Positions 39,682 through 47,566 of a stretch of DNA of 64,000 nt are shown one piece after another. The stretch covers positions 1-64,000 of the forward strand of contig JAFZRN010000025.1 of assembly GCA_017619835.1 (NCBI GenBank), read 5' to 3'. The notes beneath the pieces were generated by a model. The model worked only from the letters and a program-made list of their open reading frames with translations. It had not been told where the DNA came from and made no database searches. Numbering within the stretch: the first letter of the stretch is position 1; every line of letters starts with the position of its first letter. This DNA comes from Eubacterium sp. Its GTDB lineage: Bacteria; Bacillota; Clostridia; Lachnospirales; Lachnospiraceae. The position numbers were made by a program, and so were the translations under genes.

Positions 39682-41130
39682 TTGTCAAAAGGTCCATTTA
39701 TTCAATTATTTGAATCACCAAACGGTTATTATTTTTTTGACGTAAATAAAGATAAAGTAATCTCTGTAAGTGAAAGTTTATATTCGTTTTTTGATTCCTG
39801 TGAAATGATTCCTGAAGATGTTTCAAGTATTGAAGAATTAAATGTTTCTGATCAGAATCATCTGAAAACTTTAATTGCCGAAGGTTACTTAAGTGATCAT
39901 CATGTTGAAAAAATCGAACACTATAATACATCTGATCTGGAATTTCAAGTTACGAATCGAATGAAACAGTTAACTATTCAGGTTACACAGGCATGCAATC
40001 TTTGTTGCAATTATTGTCCATTTGCAAATGTAACTAATAATGCTTACCAGAGAAATCATTCTTCTAAGAGAATGGATTGGGAAACTGCAAAGAAATCAAT
40101 AGATTTATATTTAGATTGTTCTTCGGAGTTGGATGACATATGTATTGCTTTTTACGGAGGAGAACCTTTTATTGAATTTGATTTGATTGAAAAAGCTGTT
40201 TTATATGCTAACAAAGTTTTTGTTGGAAAAAGAATAAAATATACCGTAACAACAAATGGAACTTTGATGGATGATAAAATCAGGAGGTTTCTCTTTGATA
40301 ATAATTTTACTGTAATGTTCAGTATTGATGGACCTGCTTCAATTCATGATTTTAACAGAAAAAAATACGATGGAAGTGGTAGTTATTCCCTTGCTGTCGA
40401 GAACTTGAAAAAGCTAAGTGCTTTATATGGTGAAAAATCATATGAAAAATTGCTTGTTAATACTGTTATTAATCCTGAGACGGATTATGATGAAGTATTG
40501 CATTTATTTGATGATCCGTTTTTCTTAGAAAAAAAAGTATATATCAGGGCAGATATTGCTTCATCGGATCTACTAGAAAAACCGCTTGGATATCGAGATG
40601 ATTTCATTCAAAAATTTAATTATTCTCGTTTCATTTCATTAATGAGCAGATTTGGTATCGTAAAAGATATTAAGCTGGATCCCATTTCAGAAACATTCAA
40701 TAATATGTTGTTTGATCATATAAATTGGAAGGATGAAGAAAAATCAGATTTGGGTAATATTTCTGCACCTGGAGGACCTTGTATTCCGGGACAACGAAGA
40801 TTCTTTGTAAATGCAGATGGGGATTTCTATCCCTGTGAAAAGGTAAGTGAACTTGTTGATGACGTTAAGATTGGCAATATACGAGAAGGATTTGATTTTA
40901 ATAAGGCAAAGCGAATTTTAAATGTTGCACAATCTACTGAAGAAGAGTGTAAAAAATGCGTTGCTTTTAGACATTGTTCTGTTTGTGTTGCAAATATTTC
41001 TGATGAAAAAGGTATATCTGATAAGAAGAAGCTTGATCTTTGTGAAGGAATCAGAAAACGTCTGTTTAAAGATATTAAACTAATTGTTTTAGAAAAAGAA
41101 ATCAATTCAATATATAAAAGGACAATTTAA
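39682..41130 (+). CDS. Radical SAM/SPASM peptide maturase (CcpM-like), system A
   Basis: A 482-residue RiPP enzyme. The first 95 residues look like a peptide-binding (RRE-like) module. The radical SAM motif is C105-x3-C109-x2-C112 in TQACNLCCNYC, followed by FYGGEPFIE. The C-terminus has a Cys-rich SPASM region (GGPCIPGQRRFFVNADGDFYPCEK, then EECKKCVAFRHCSVC and LDLCEG) for auxiliary iron-sulfur clusters. It resembles the 'Cys-rich peptide radical SAM maturase' family (CcpM) in clostridia. I prefer the TTG at 39682 because GGGGG lies 7 bases upstream; the ATG at 39661 has no ribosome site. Confidence 0.85.
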   Translation: MSKGPFIQLFESPNGYYFFDVNKDKVISVSESLYSFFDSCEMIPEDVSSIEELNVSDQNHLKTLIAEGYLSDHHVEKIEHYNTSDLEFQVTNRMKQLTIQVTQACNLCCNYCPFANVTNNAYQRNHSSKRMDWETAKKSIDLYLDCSSELDDICIAFYGGEPFIEFDLIEKAVLYANKVFVGKRIKYTVTTNGTLMDDKIRRFLFDNNFTVMFSIDGPASIHDFNRKKYDGSGSYSLAVENLKKLSALYGEKSYEKLLVNTVINPETDYDEVLHLFDDPFFLEKKVYIRADIASSDLLEKPLGYRDDFIQKFNYSRFISLMSRFGIVKDIKLDPISETFNNMLFDHINWKDEEKSDLGNISAPGGPCIPGQRRFFVNADGDFYPCEKVSELVDDVKIGNIREGFDFNKAKRILNVAQSTEEECKKCVAFRHCSVCVANISDEKGISDKKKLDLCEGIRKRLFKDIKLIVLEKEINSIYKRTI

Positions 41131-41132
41131 TT

Positions 41133-42203
41133 ATGAAATGTGCAATATATCCATATTCCGATGATTTATATGTGCTTCTTGAACATCAGGAGAGACTGAT
41201 TGATGATATAAAAATCTGTGCAGTTATTTATCCGCCTTCATGGAGGAAACAGATATATCATATAAATTTTTTGGATAATATATCTTCGGGATCTGATTAT
41301 GAACAATTAATTGATAGTGTTGAGTGCGTGATTTTTGCTGATATCAAGGATAGAGATTATATGTATTCTGATCTTTTGCAAAAAGCTGAATGCTCATTAT
41401 CGAACGGAAAAGATGTTATATTTTGTACGAAGATTGATGAAAAAGATTTATGTAGATTTAAAAAGGATTATCCCGATTGTGCTATTACGGTAAAATACGA
41501 AAATAAGTTAGAAATAGATGATGCTATCATCTATAAACATGAAGATATCAAGTGTGCGGCTATTGGAGTTGGAGGACTATATAGAGGGTTGAACCATACA
41601 GTAGCGGTAACGGAGGTATCGTTTGAATTTCAGAAAAAAGAAATAATAACTACAACTGTAGTTGATAATGCAACGCTTACTTTACTGGGATTTTATCAAT
41701 TTCCGACCCATATATTTGAAAGTCAAACGGATATAGAACAACAGGTCGGAAAGCTAAATACATTTTTTAATAATCTGGAGAATAAAACAAGATGTGATCT
41801 TATGGTTATTCAATTTCCAGATGGATTGATGAAGTTTATGGATTCAACAATGGATGCATATGGTGTAAAAACATTTATGCTTACCAGGGCAGTTTCATTT
41901 GACTATTTTGTACTTGGTACATTGTTGGAAATCACAAATATTAAAGCATATGATTGTATCCGTTCAATACTGTCAGAACGTTTTAATCTTTCAATGGATG
42001 CATGTGTTTTTCAACCCTTAAATATTGATAGAGAAAGCTCTGATGAAGATCAGAAAATTAATTATACCAGAAATCGTATTGATGAAAGATTTGATCATTA
42101 TGACGAGCTTAAGAAAACTATGAATAATATAATTGTTGATTATTATGATGATAATAATGTTTACAGAACAATTGCGGAAGATTTTATAAAAAAATTTTCA
42201 TAA
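41133..42203 (+). CDS. Peptide maturation system protein (TIGR04066-like), system A
   Basis: A 356-residue soluble protein. It begins MKCAIYPYSDDLYVLLEHQE. A nucleotide-site-like stretch, AAIGVGGLYRGLNHT, lies near residue 145, followed by a beta-rich half (LMVIQFPDGLMKF, KTFMLTRAVSFDYFVLGTLL). I recall a family, TIGR04066, of about this length always found beside CcpM-type radical SAM enzymes and acyl-carrier-related proteins; order and style match. No catalytic residues can be named. It is two bases downstream of the maturase gene and clearly co-transcribed. Confidence 0.6.
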   Translation: MKCAIYPYSDDLYVLLEHQERLIDDIKICAVIYPPSWRKQIYHINFLDNISSGSDYEQLIDSVECVIFADIKDRDYMYSDLLQKAECSLSNGKDVIFCTKIDEKDLCRFKKDYPDCAITVKYENKLEIDDAIIYKHEDIKCAAIGVGGLYRGLNHTVAVTEVSFEFQKKEIITTTVVDNATLTLLGFYQFPTHIFESQTDIEQQVGKLNTFFNNLENKTRCDLMVIQFPDGLMKFMDSTMDAYGVKTFMLTRAVSFDYFVLGTLLEITNIKAYDCIRSILSERFNLSMDACVFQPLNIDRESSDEDQKINYTRNRIDERFDHYDELKKTMNNIIVDYYDDNNVYRTIAEDFIKKFS

Positions 42204-42220
42204 TAATGAGGAGACCGGAT

Positions 42221-42469
42221 ATGGAAAGCATAATCGAAGAAGTAAATCAAATTGCTTATAACATTAAACAGAATCCTTTATTAAATGAATCAGATTGCAT
42301 TGATCTTCCGCTTACAGGAAATCAGCTTCAATTTGATCCAATGGATATGTGTTATTTGGCATTAGAAGTAATCTCTAAGTATCATATAAAGCTGAATGCG
42401 TCTGATATATATGACCAAAGATTTAATACTATACGCTCAATTTCGGAAACGATAGCAAATAAACAATAA
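42221..42469 (+). CDS. Acyl-carrier-related protein lacking the carrier serine, system A
   Basis: An 82-residue protein with an acyl-carrier-like four-helix pattern. Where carrier proteins have D-S-L-D, this one reads D-P-M-D (in QFDPMDMCYLALEV), so the serine that bears phosphopantetheine is a proline. A cysteine follows two residues after the second Asp. It resembles the 'peptide maturation system acyl carrier-related' family. It may be a docking scaffold for LuxC/LuxE-type enzymes rather than a thioester carrier. ATG 42221 is chosen because AGGAG lies 8 bases upstream; ATG 42206 lacks a site. Confidence 0.65.
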   Translation: MESIIEEVNQIAYNIKQNPLLNESDCIDLPLTGNQLQFDPMDMCYLALEVISKYHIKLNASDIYDQRFNTIRSISETIANKQ

Positions 42470-42487
42470 ATAATCTTTGAAATCTTT

Positions 42488-42511
42488 CCAACAATGTTGG
42501 TTAGTTATAAT
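42488..42511 (+). promoter_or_regulatory. Possible internal promoter/operator before the system A peptide
   Basis: A palindrome CCAACAATGTTGG (42488-42500) precedes TATAAT (42506-42511). A TTGAAA lies at 42477-42482, but 23 bases from the -10, too far for a normal promoter. This could give extra precursor expression; the support is weak. Confidence 0.3.
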
Positions 42512-42551
42512 CTGTGAACTGGTCTTTCACAAAAGGAAGGAGGCGAAAAGT

Positions 42552-42707
42552 ATGTCATTCAATAAGAAATCTACTCTTATAAAGGATAGAGTTGTATCAT
42601 GTCCTTCAGAAACTACAACTAAGCATGGTTGTAAGTGCCCTAGCAGTGGTGTTCATAAAGAAGTTAAAATGCCCAATGATGAAATAAAAGTACATACAGG
42701 AGCATAA
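42552..42707 (+). CDS. System A precursor peptide (51 aa, three cysteines)
   Basis: A 51-residue peptide with a strong GGAAGGAGG site 8 bases before the ATG. The N-terminal 14 residues are basic (FNKKSTLIKDRVV). The middle holds C17, C27 and C29 among Ser/Thr/Pro (SCPSETTTKHGCKCPSSG), and the end is KEVKMPNDEIKVHTGA. It has no double-glycine leader, so it differs from systems B and C. Position between the acyl-carrier-like gene and the exporter, and the CcpM-type maturase, mark it as the probable substrate. The Cys-SCPS and GCKCP parts are plausible sites for radical crosslinks. I start at 42552, not at the weaker 42477 start. Confidence 0.65.
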   Translation: MSFNKKSTLIKDRVVSCPSETTTKHGCKCPSSGVHKEVKMPNDEIKVHTGA

Positions 42708-42827
42708 AGTATTTATATTTGATTTTTTAAATTGCTTTTGTAAATCTATTCGCAGTTACATGAAAATGACCAATTCATGTGCTGCGAACTTTATAATAAG
42801 CCTATTTTTGTGAAAGTATATATAGTG

Positions 42828-44483
42828 ATGTTTAAGGAAAAAAAGTATTTAAAGAATATATGGAAGCTTTTTTATAATTATCGTAGATCATTTATTATTA
42901 TTTTGACGTGTTTATTTTGCTTGCTTGGAATTAATTATTTGTTGCCTTTTTTATCAAGATCGTTAATAGATGATGGATTTATTAAGGGAGATAAAATTAA
43001 GATTCTATATACTGTGTTATCTATTTTGGGATTAAACATGGTAGTTATAATTATTAATATTTTCAAAAAAAAGCAAGCTGTTCGATTGAATATTGGTATA
43101 AGAACACAGCTTGAAAGAGAAGCTTTCCAGCATCTTCTTAATCTTAGAATATCTTATTTTTATGACAAAAATGCAACCAGCACCTATCAGTGTATACAGG
43201 AAGATATAAATAGCATTTCATCTATTGCTGATGAATCTATGATTAGTGCAGTTACTGCTCTTTTTTCTGCTATTGGTGGTGGCATAGCTTTATTTATCAT
43301 TGATTGGCGTCTTGGTTTAGCCGTAATAGCAGTAACACCGTTAGGTATAGGTGTTTCTTCGGTTTTTGCCAAGAAGAATAAAGCGCTGATTGAAAAGCTG
43401 ATTAGTCTTCACCGTCGATATAGTGGATGGTATGGAGAGACGGTACTGGGAGCAAAGGAAATTCGATTATTTGGTCTTCAAAATCATAAAAGAAAAGAAT
43501 TAGAAAAACAACTAAAAGACATTAATACTACAACTGAGAATTGTTATATGCTTCTTACATATAATGAACAGGTTCAGGATTTGCTGGTTGAATTATTAAG
43601 GGCTTTTATATATATTCTTGCAGCATTCTTAATGATAAAAAGCAAATTAACGGTTGGAAGTATTATTGCTTTTCAGACATATATGTTAATGGTCTCCGGA
43701 TCTGAATTAACGATAATACAATTATTCATTATGGTTTATTCTTTGATTCCAAATGTAAAACGATATTATGGGTTTTTAGATGAACCAACTGAAAAAAGAT
43801 CAGAAGGGCATGTTAGTTTTACAGATGGAAATATAGAATTCAAAGATATTTGTTTTTCTTACAGTAATAATCAAAAAGAAGTATTACATGATATAAATTT
43901 AAAACTATCGTATGGTGATAAAGTAGTCGTTGTTGGAGATAATGGTGTAGGAAAAACTACATTTATTAATCTTTTACTATCTTTTCTTGAACCCGATCGT
44001 GGGAAAATTATGGTAAATGGAAAGAGTATCAGCGACATAAATATTGATGAATACAGACAACTGTTTAGCGTTGTTTCACAAGAAGTATTTCTATTTAATG
44101 ATACTTTAAAAAATAATATATGTCTTGGGAAAGAGGTTTCAGATGAATTATTGGAAGATACTATCAGAGAAGTAAATCTGGAAGATTTTGTTAGGAAAAA
44201 TGGTACTGATTATATTATTACGAATAATGGAGCTAATCTTTCCGGTGGACAAAGGCAAAAGATTGCACTTGCAAGAGCTTTGATAATCAATAGGCCAATA
44301 CTTGTATTTGATGAAGCTACTTCTAATCTCGATAGAATGAGTATGAATATATTTACCGATTTATTTGAAACTAAGTTGAAAGATACTACTGTAATATGTG
44401 TTTCTCATTCAGAAGAAATAATTAACTGCTTTGATAATAGAATTAGTATTTCTGATGGATACGTTGTTATGGAACGTATATGA
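42828..44483 (+). CDS. ABC exporter (half transporter), system A
   Basis: A 551-residue half transporter. Six transmembrane segments (about 15-310) precede an ATPase domain with Walker A GDNGVGKTT, signature LSGGQRQK and Walker B ILVFDEATSNLD. It lacks an N-terminal C39 peptidase, which agrees with the lack of a double-glycine site in the system A peptide. It probably homodimerises to export the modified product. The start is uncertain: no strong ribosome site is seen at 42828 or at the upstream 42777. Confidence 0.85.
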   Translation: MFKEKKYLKNIWKLFYNYRRSFIIILTCLFCLLGINYLLPFLSRSLIDDGFIKGDKIKILYTVLSILGLNMVVIIINIFKKKQAVRLNIGIRTQLEREAFQHLLNLRISYFYDKNATSTYQCIQEDINSISSIADESMISAVTALFSAIGGGIALFIIDWRLGLAVIAVTPLGIGVSSVFAKKNKALIEKLISLHRRYSGWYGETVLGAKEIRLFGLQNHKRKELEKQLKDINTTTENCYMLLTYNEQVQDLLVELLRAFIYILAAFLMIKSKLTVGSIIAFQTYMLMVSGSELTIIQLFIMVYSLIPNVKRYYGFLDEPTEKRSEGHVSFTDGNIEFKDICFSYSNNQKEVLHDINLKLSYGDKVVVVGDNGVGKTTFINLLLSFLEPDRGKIMVNGKSISDINIDEYRQLFSVVSQEVFLFNDTLKNNICLGKEVSDELLEDTIREVNLEDFVRKNGTDYIITNNGANLSGGQRQKIALARALIINRPILVFDEATSNLDRMSMNIFTDLFETKLKDTTVICVSHSEEIINCFDNRISISDGYVVMERI

Positions 44484-44507
44484 ATGAAAAAAATCAACGG
44501 AGGTATT

Positions 44508-45944
44508 ATGGAAACAGAAACAATTAGTTTACCATTGCTTATCGGCGGAAAAGAATTCGAAGGAAATAAACATTATCAGATGGAATACGATGATTTGATC
44601 ATCCGGTATCCCATGTTGGATGATGATTTAAGAATCAAGATCACATCAATGGATCAGGATGGTATTCATGATCTATCTCTTTCTGAGATCATATCATTTT
44701 TGCATAGAGTCTCAGAATTATGGTTTGATGAAAACTATCCTCTACGTAAAAAATTAATGGAATATGGTCCGAGGATTTCAGGACAATCTCCGGAAATGTA
44801 TAAACATAATATTGGACTGCTTCTTGAACTAATATCCTGTAAAGGTTATATGTACGATATTGTTGACTATGAATTGGGTGATAAAAGATTACTTGATGAA
44901 TGGATTCCAAGAGAAAATGCAGAAGTTCACATGGAACCGTTAGGCAAACTGTTACATATCATTTCCGGAAATGTTCCTGCAGTTGGGTTTTATTCCATTA
45001 TAAGAGGATTACTTACGAAAAACGTTAATGTTGTGAAATTATCTAAAAAAGATTTTTTGTCATCATATTATTTTATAAAGTCGTTTATGGATGTTGATCC
45101 TGATCATCCGGTCACCAAGTCTTTGGCTTCTGTTTATTGGGATAAGACTGATATAGAAAACATAGAATATTTTTGCAATTCTATGAATGGAATGGTTGTA
45201 TGGGGTGGATACGATACAATAAAAACATATAAAACAAGATGTCCTGTTGGCTGCGAATTCATCGAGTATGGACCCAAAAAAGGACTTCAGATCATAGATT
45301 ATGAGAACAATCATGACGATAATTTGGAGTTGGATGTAGCAAGAGATATAAGTGTTTTTGATCAGGAAGCATGTCTTTCGCCACAGATAATATTATTAAA
45401 AGGTGGGGATATGAGAAGATTTACACTTCGTCTTATGAATGGATTATATAAATATCTTGATTTATGGCCGACGGGTAAATATTCTGATGATCATTATATT
45501 CATATGAATTATCTGGAAAGATCACATGAATATCTTGGAAATTTTGTCATACCGGAAGATGATCTTCGTTGGATGATTATTGAGTTACACAATATGACCA
45601 ACATAAATTTAGATCATCCGCTTGGAAGGACTATATATATAAAGCAAATAGAGGATTTTGATGAATGTTTGGATTATATAGATGGAAATGTACAAACGGT
45701 TGGAATATCTCCAAAATCACTTGCAAGAGATATGCGTGACAAGCTTACAAGACGTGGCGTATCCAGAATAGCTAATATAGGAAATGTTGAAATGATACTT
45801 GAAGGAACTGTACATGAAGGTATCTGTTTAAGCAGATTTGTCCGTCTTGTTGGAATGGAAAAAGAAAGAGGCTATAACGTGAAGGAATATGATTTTCCGC
45901 CGGGATACTTTAAGGATTATCCATTTAGATTAGTATGGGAGTAA
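44508..45944 (+). CDS. LuxC-type acyl-CoA/acyl-protein reductase, system A
   Basis: A 478-residue protein of the LuxC family, which reduces an acyl thioester to an aldehyde with NADPH. Diagnostic parts are ISGNVPAVGFYSIIRGLL and VVKLSKKD (nucleotide site), and the active cysteine C289 in FDQEACLSPQ. In the lux system LuxC works with LuxE, and a LuxE-type gene follows five bases after this stop, but luciferase genes luxA and luxB are absent. Here the aldehyde is more likely a product or modification of the peptide pathway. ATG 44508 is chosen because GGAGG lies 4 bases upstream; the frame also opens at 44484. Confidence 0.85.
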   Translation: METETISLPLLIGGKEFEGNKHYQMEYDDLIIRYPMLDDDLRIKITSMDQDGIHDLSLSEIISFLHRVSELWFDENYPLRKKLMEYGPRISGQSPEMYKHNIGLLLELISCKGYMYDIVDYELGDKRLLDEWIPRENAEVHMEPLGKLLHIISGNVPAVGFYSIIRGLLTKNVNVVKLSKKDFLSSYYFIKSFMDVDPDHPVTKSLASVYWDKTDIENIEYFCNSMNGMVVWGGYDTIKTYKTRCPVGCEFIEYGPKKGLQIIDYENNHDDNLELDVARDISVFDQEACLSPQIILLKGGDMRRFTLRLMNGLYKYLDLWPTGKYSDDHYIHMNYLERSHEYLGNFVIPEDDLRWMIIELHNMTNINLDHPLGRTIYIKQIEDFDECLDYIDGNVQTVGISPKSLARDMRDKLTRRGVSRIANIGNVEMILEGTVHEGICLSRFVRLVGMEKERGYNVKEYDFPPGYFKDYPFRLVWE

Positions 45945-45948
45945 ATAA

Positions 45949-46998
45949 ATGACTGATTACTTAGATGAGGAAAAAGATATAAAAGAATATACTTTTTTAG
46001 AGATAAAAAAGAGTTTTGAATATCATTATAAAAACTGTGATTCATATAGGAAATATTGCGATTTATATAGATTTACTCCGGATCAACTGAATGTTTTTGA
46101 TGATATGAACGTGATCCCGCAGATACCTACATCAATATTTAAAAGTATTGATGTTTCTTCTGTCGAGATTGAATCATGTAAATGTTGCAAAAGCAGTGGC
46201 ACAAAGGGATTGATCAGTAAAGTATATAGGAATGATGAGACCTTATGGTCATTTATGAATACAGCTGTCAAGGCTATTGATAAATTGTATGATTTTAAAC
46301 TCGATAATACTATTATATATAATCTCGGGCCATCAATTGGAGAAGCTAATGATATATGGTTTTCCTATGCTACAGGATTTCTAGATAATGTTTTAGAAAC
46401 TCATTATTATATGCATAATGGAATATTGGAATATGATAAGTTTTTGAATGATATAAGTAATAGTGATCCGGAAAAAAACACCTTTTTGCTTGGACCTCCA
46501 TCTATATATCTGAAGTTGATAAATTATATGGAGGAAAGAGAAATAAAGCTTAGTTTGTCCGATAAATCATTTGTTTTTACTGCCGGTGGTTGGAAAAACA
46601 GAAATGGAGATGTGATGACCAGAAAGTCATTTTCAGCTCTTATTGATGTTTATTTAGGTGTGAACGAATCTCATTTGTTTGATATTTTCAACCAGGTAGA
46701 ATCAAATACATTATTATTTGAATGTAAATGTCATAACAAGCATGTTCCGGCGGGATTTCATGTAATTGTACGGGATCCTGTATCATTTGAAAAAGTTGAG
46801 GATGGAAAAGAAGGTGTTATAACTTTTCTGGACTCGAGTTCAAATAGTTACCCTGCTTTTGTTATTACAGATGATATAGGATATGTGACTAATGGATGTG
46901 AATGCGGATATAAGGGGCAGGTATTCCATTACGTAAGACGTGTAAAAACTGTTGAAACAAAAGGCTGTGCCATGAAAATGGATCAGATTAATTCATGA
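45949..46998 (+). CDS. LuxE-type acyl-protein synthetase, system A
   Basis: A 349-residue adenylate-forming enzyme. The phosphate-binding loop is SSGTKG and FTAGGWK is the family's second signature. A C-terminal cysteine, C340 in TKGCAMKM, lies where LuxE carries the cysteine that accepts the acyl group. It activates a carboxylic acid with ATP, takes it onto its own Cys, and passes it to LuxC. The substrate could be a fatty acid or the peptide's own C-terminal carboxylate. GGGAG lies before the ATG. It ends the system A operon. Confidence 0.83.
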   Translation: MTDYLDEEKDIKEYTFLEIKKSFEYHYKNCDSYRKYCDLYRFTPDQLNVFDDMNVIPQIPTSIFKSIDVSSVEIESCKCCKSSGTKGLISKVYRNDETLWSFMNTAVKAIDKLYDFKLDNTIIYNLGPSIGEANDIWFSYATGFLDNVLETHYYMHNGILEYDKFLNDISNSDPEKNTFLLGPPSIYLKLINYMEEREIKLSLSDKSFVFTAGGWKNRNGDVMTRKSFSALIDVYLGVNESHLFDIFNQVESNTLLFECKCHNKHVPAGFHVIVRDPVSFEKVEDGKEGVITFLDSSSNSYPAFVITDDIGYVTNGCECGYKGQVFHYVRRVKTVETKGCAMKMDQINS

Positions 46999-47047
46999 TG
47001 TATAATTTGATAAGACACATTTCCCGAATATAGATTAAGGAATTAAT

Positions 47048-47219
47048 ATGGATAATGTAGTGTTGATTATCAACAAATTTATAATAATTAGACTATTGCA
47101 ATAACAAGTCATACATTAATTGAACTGAGTAAACTATGTGACAAGTATTACTTTAATAAAAGTATTGAAGGGATATATATAGCTAGTAGTTCTTACTGAT
47201 TTTGTTGTTATGGTATGTT
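47048..47219 (+). pseudogene. Collapsed remnant of an ATPase-permease-permease operon
   Basis: Four pieces of the downstream transporter operon lie here in the same order and orientation. 47048-47083 resembles the ATPase start (48974 on, roughly 70% by eye). 47090-47162 matches 49512-49583 with about seven differences. 47162-47194 matches 49793-49825 with three differences. 47193-47219 matches 50940-50966 perfectly. So the start and end of the ATPase, an early part of permease 1, and the last part of permease 2 are kept, and the rest was deleted. The fragments have no continuous frame. Confidence 0.85.
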
Positions 47220-47281
47220 TATTTATGTGCTCGTAATAAAGTTGCTTTGATGGGTTTGTTAAACATATTGGAGGTATTAAA

Positions 47282-47506
47282 ATGTGGAAAAAACCTGAAA
47301 TTCAAGAAGTAGTTATTAATGAATCAATGTTTGAAACAATGGACGATAATAGCCTCAATCAGATTGATGGAGGTAAAGACTTTGGCTGGTATGGAGGCTG
47401 TGCTGGAGTTGGAAGCGCCTGTGGTTGGAATTATGGTGGTTTAGCAATAGGTTTATGTGTAGGTTTAGGTGGTACATATGTAACTAAATATACTTATAAA
47501 TCCTGA
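47282..47506 (+). CDS. System B precursor peptide (74 aa, double-glycine leader)
   Basis: A 74-residue precursor. The leader begins MWKKPEIQEVVINE, a common opening in radical-SAM peptide precursors, and ends LNQIDGG (G30-G31), a C39-type cleavage site. The core of about 43 residues is rich in Gly, aromatics and three cysteines (C40, C47, C59), in GWYGGCAGVGSACGWNYGG. Sactionine or ranthionine thioether links from Cys are the obvious guess. GGAGG precedes the ATG, and a radical SAM gene follows 60 bases later. The C39 exporter at 54042 could mature it. Confidence 0.8.
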   Translation: MWKKPEIQEVVINESMFETMDDNSLNQIDGGKDFGWYGGCAGVGSACGWNYGGLAIGLCVGLGGTYVTKYTYKS

Positions 47507-47566
47507 TAATTTATAAGGTCTATTAAAGCAACTTTATTATATTTTATAAAAAAACTCGAGGTTAAA

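Noticed and set aside
42477-42551. Longer 76-residue form of the system A peptide
   Set aside because: No ribosome site precedes 42477, while GGAAGGAGG stands right before ATG 42552.
44508-46998. A bioluminescence (lux) operon
   Set aside because: LuxC- and LuxE-type genes are present, but no luciferase subunit or LuxD gene is seen, and the genes sit inside a radical SAM peptide operon.
47048-47130. A new small gene upstream of the system B precursor
   Set aside because: The ATG at 47048 resembles the ATPase start, but the frame stops early and the following bases are pieces of the transporter genes, so it is a remnant.
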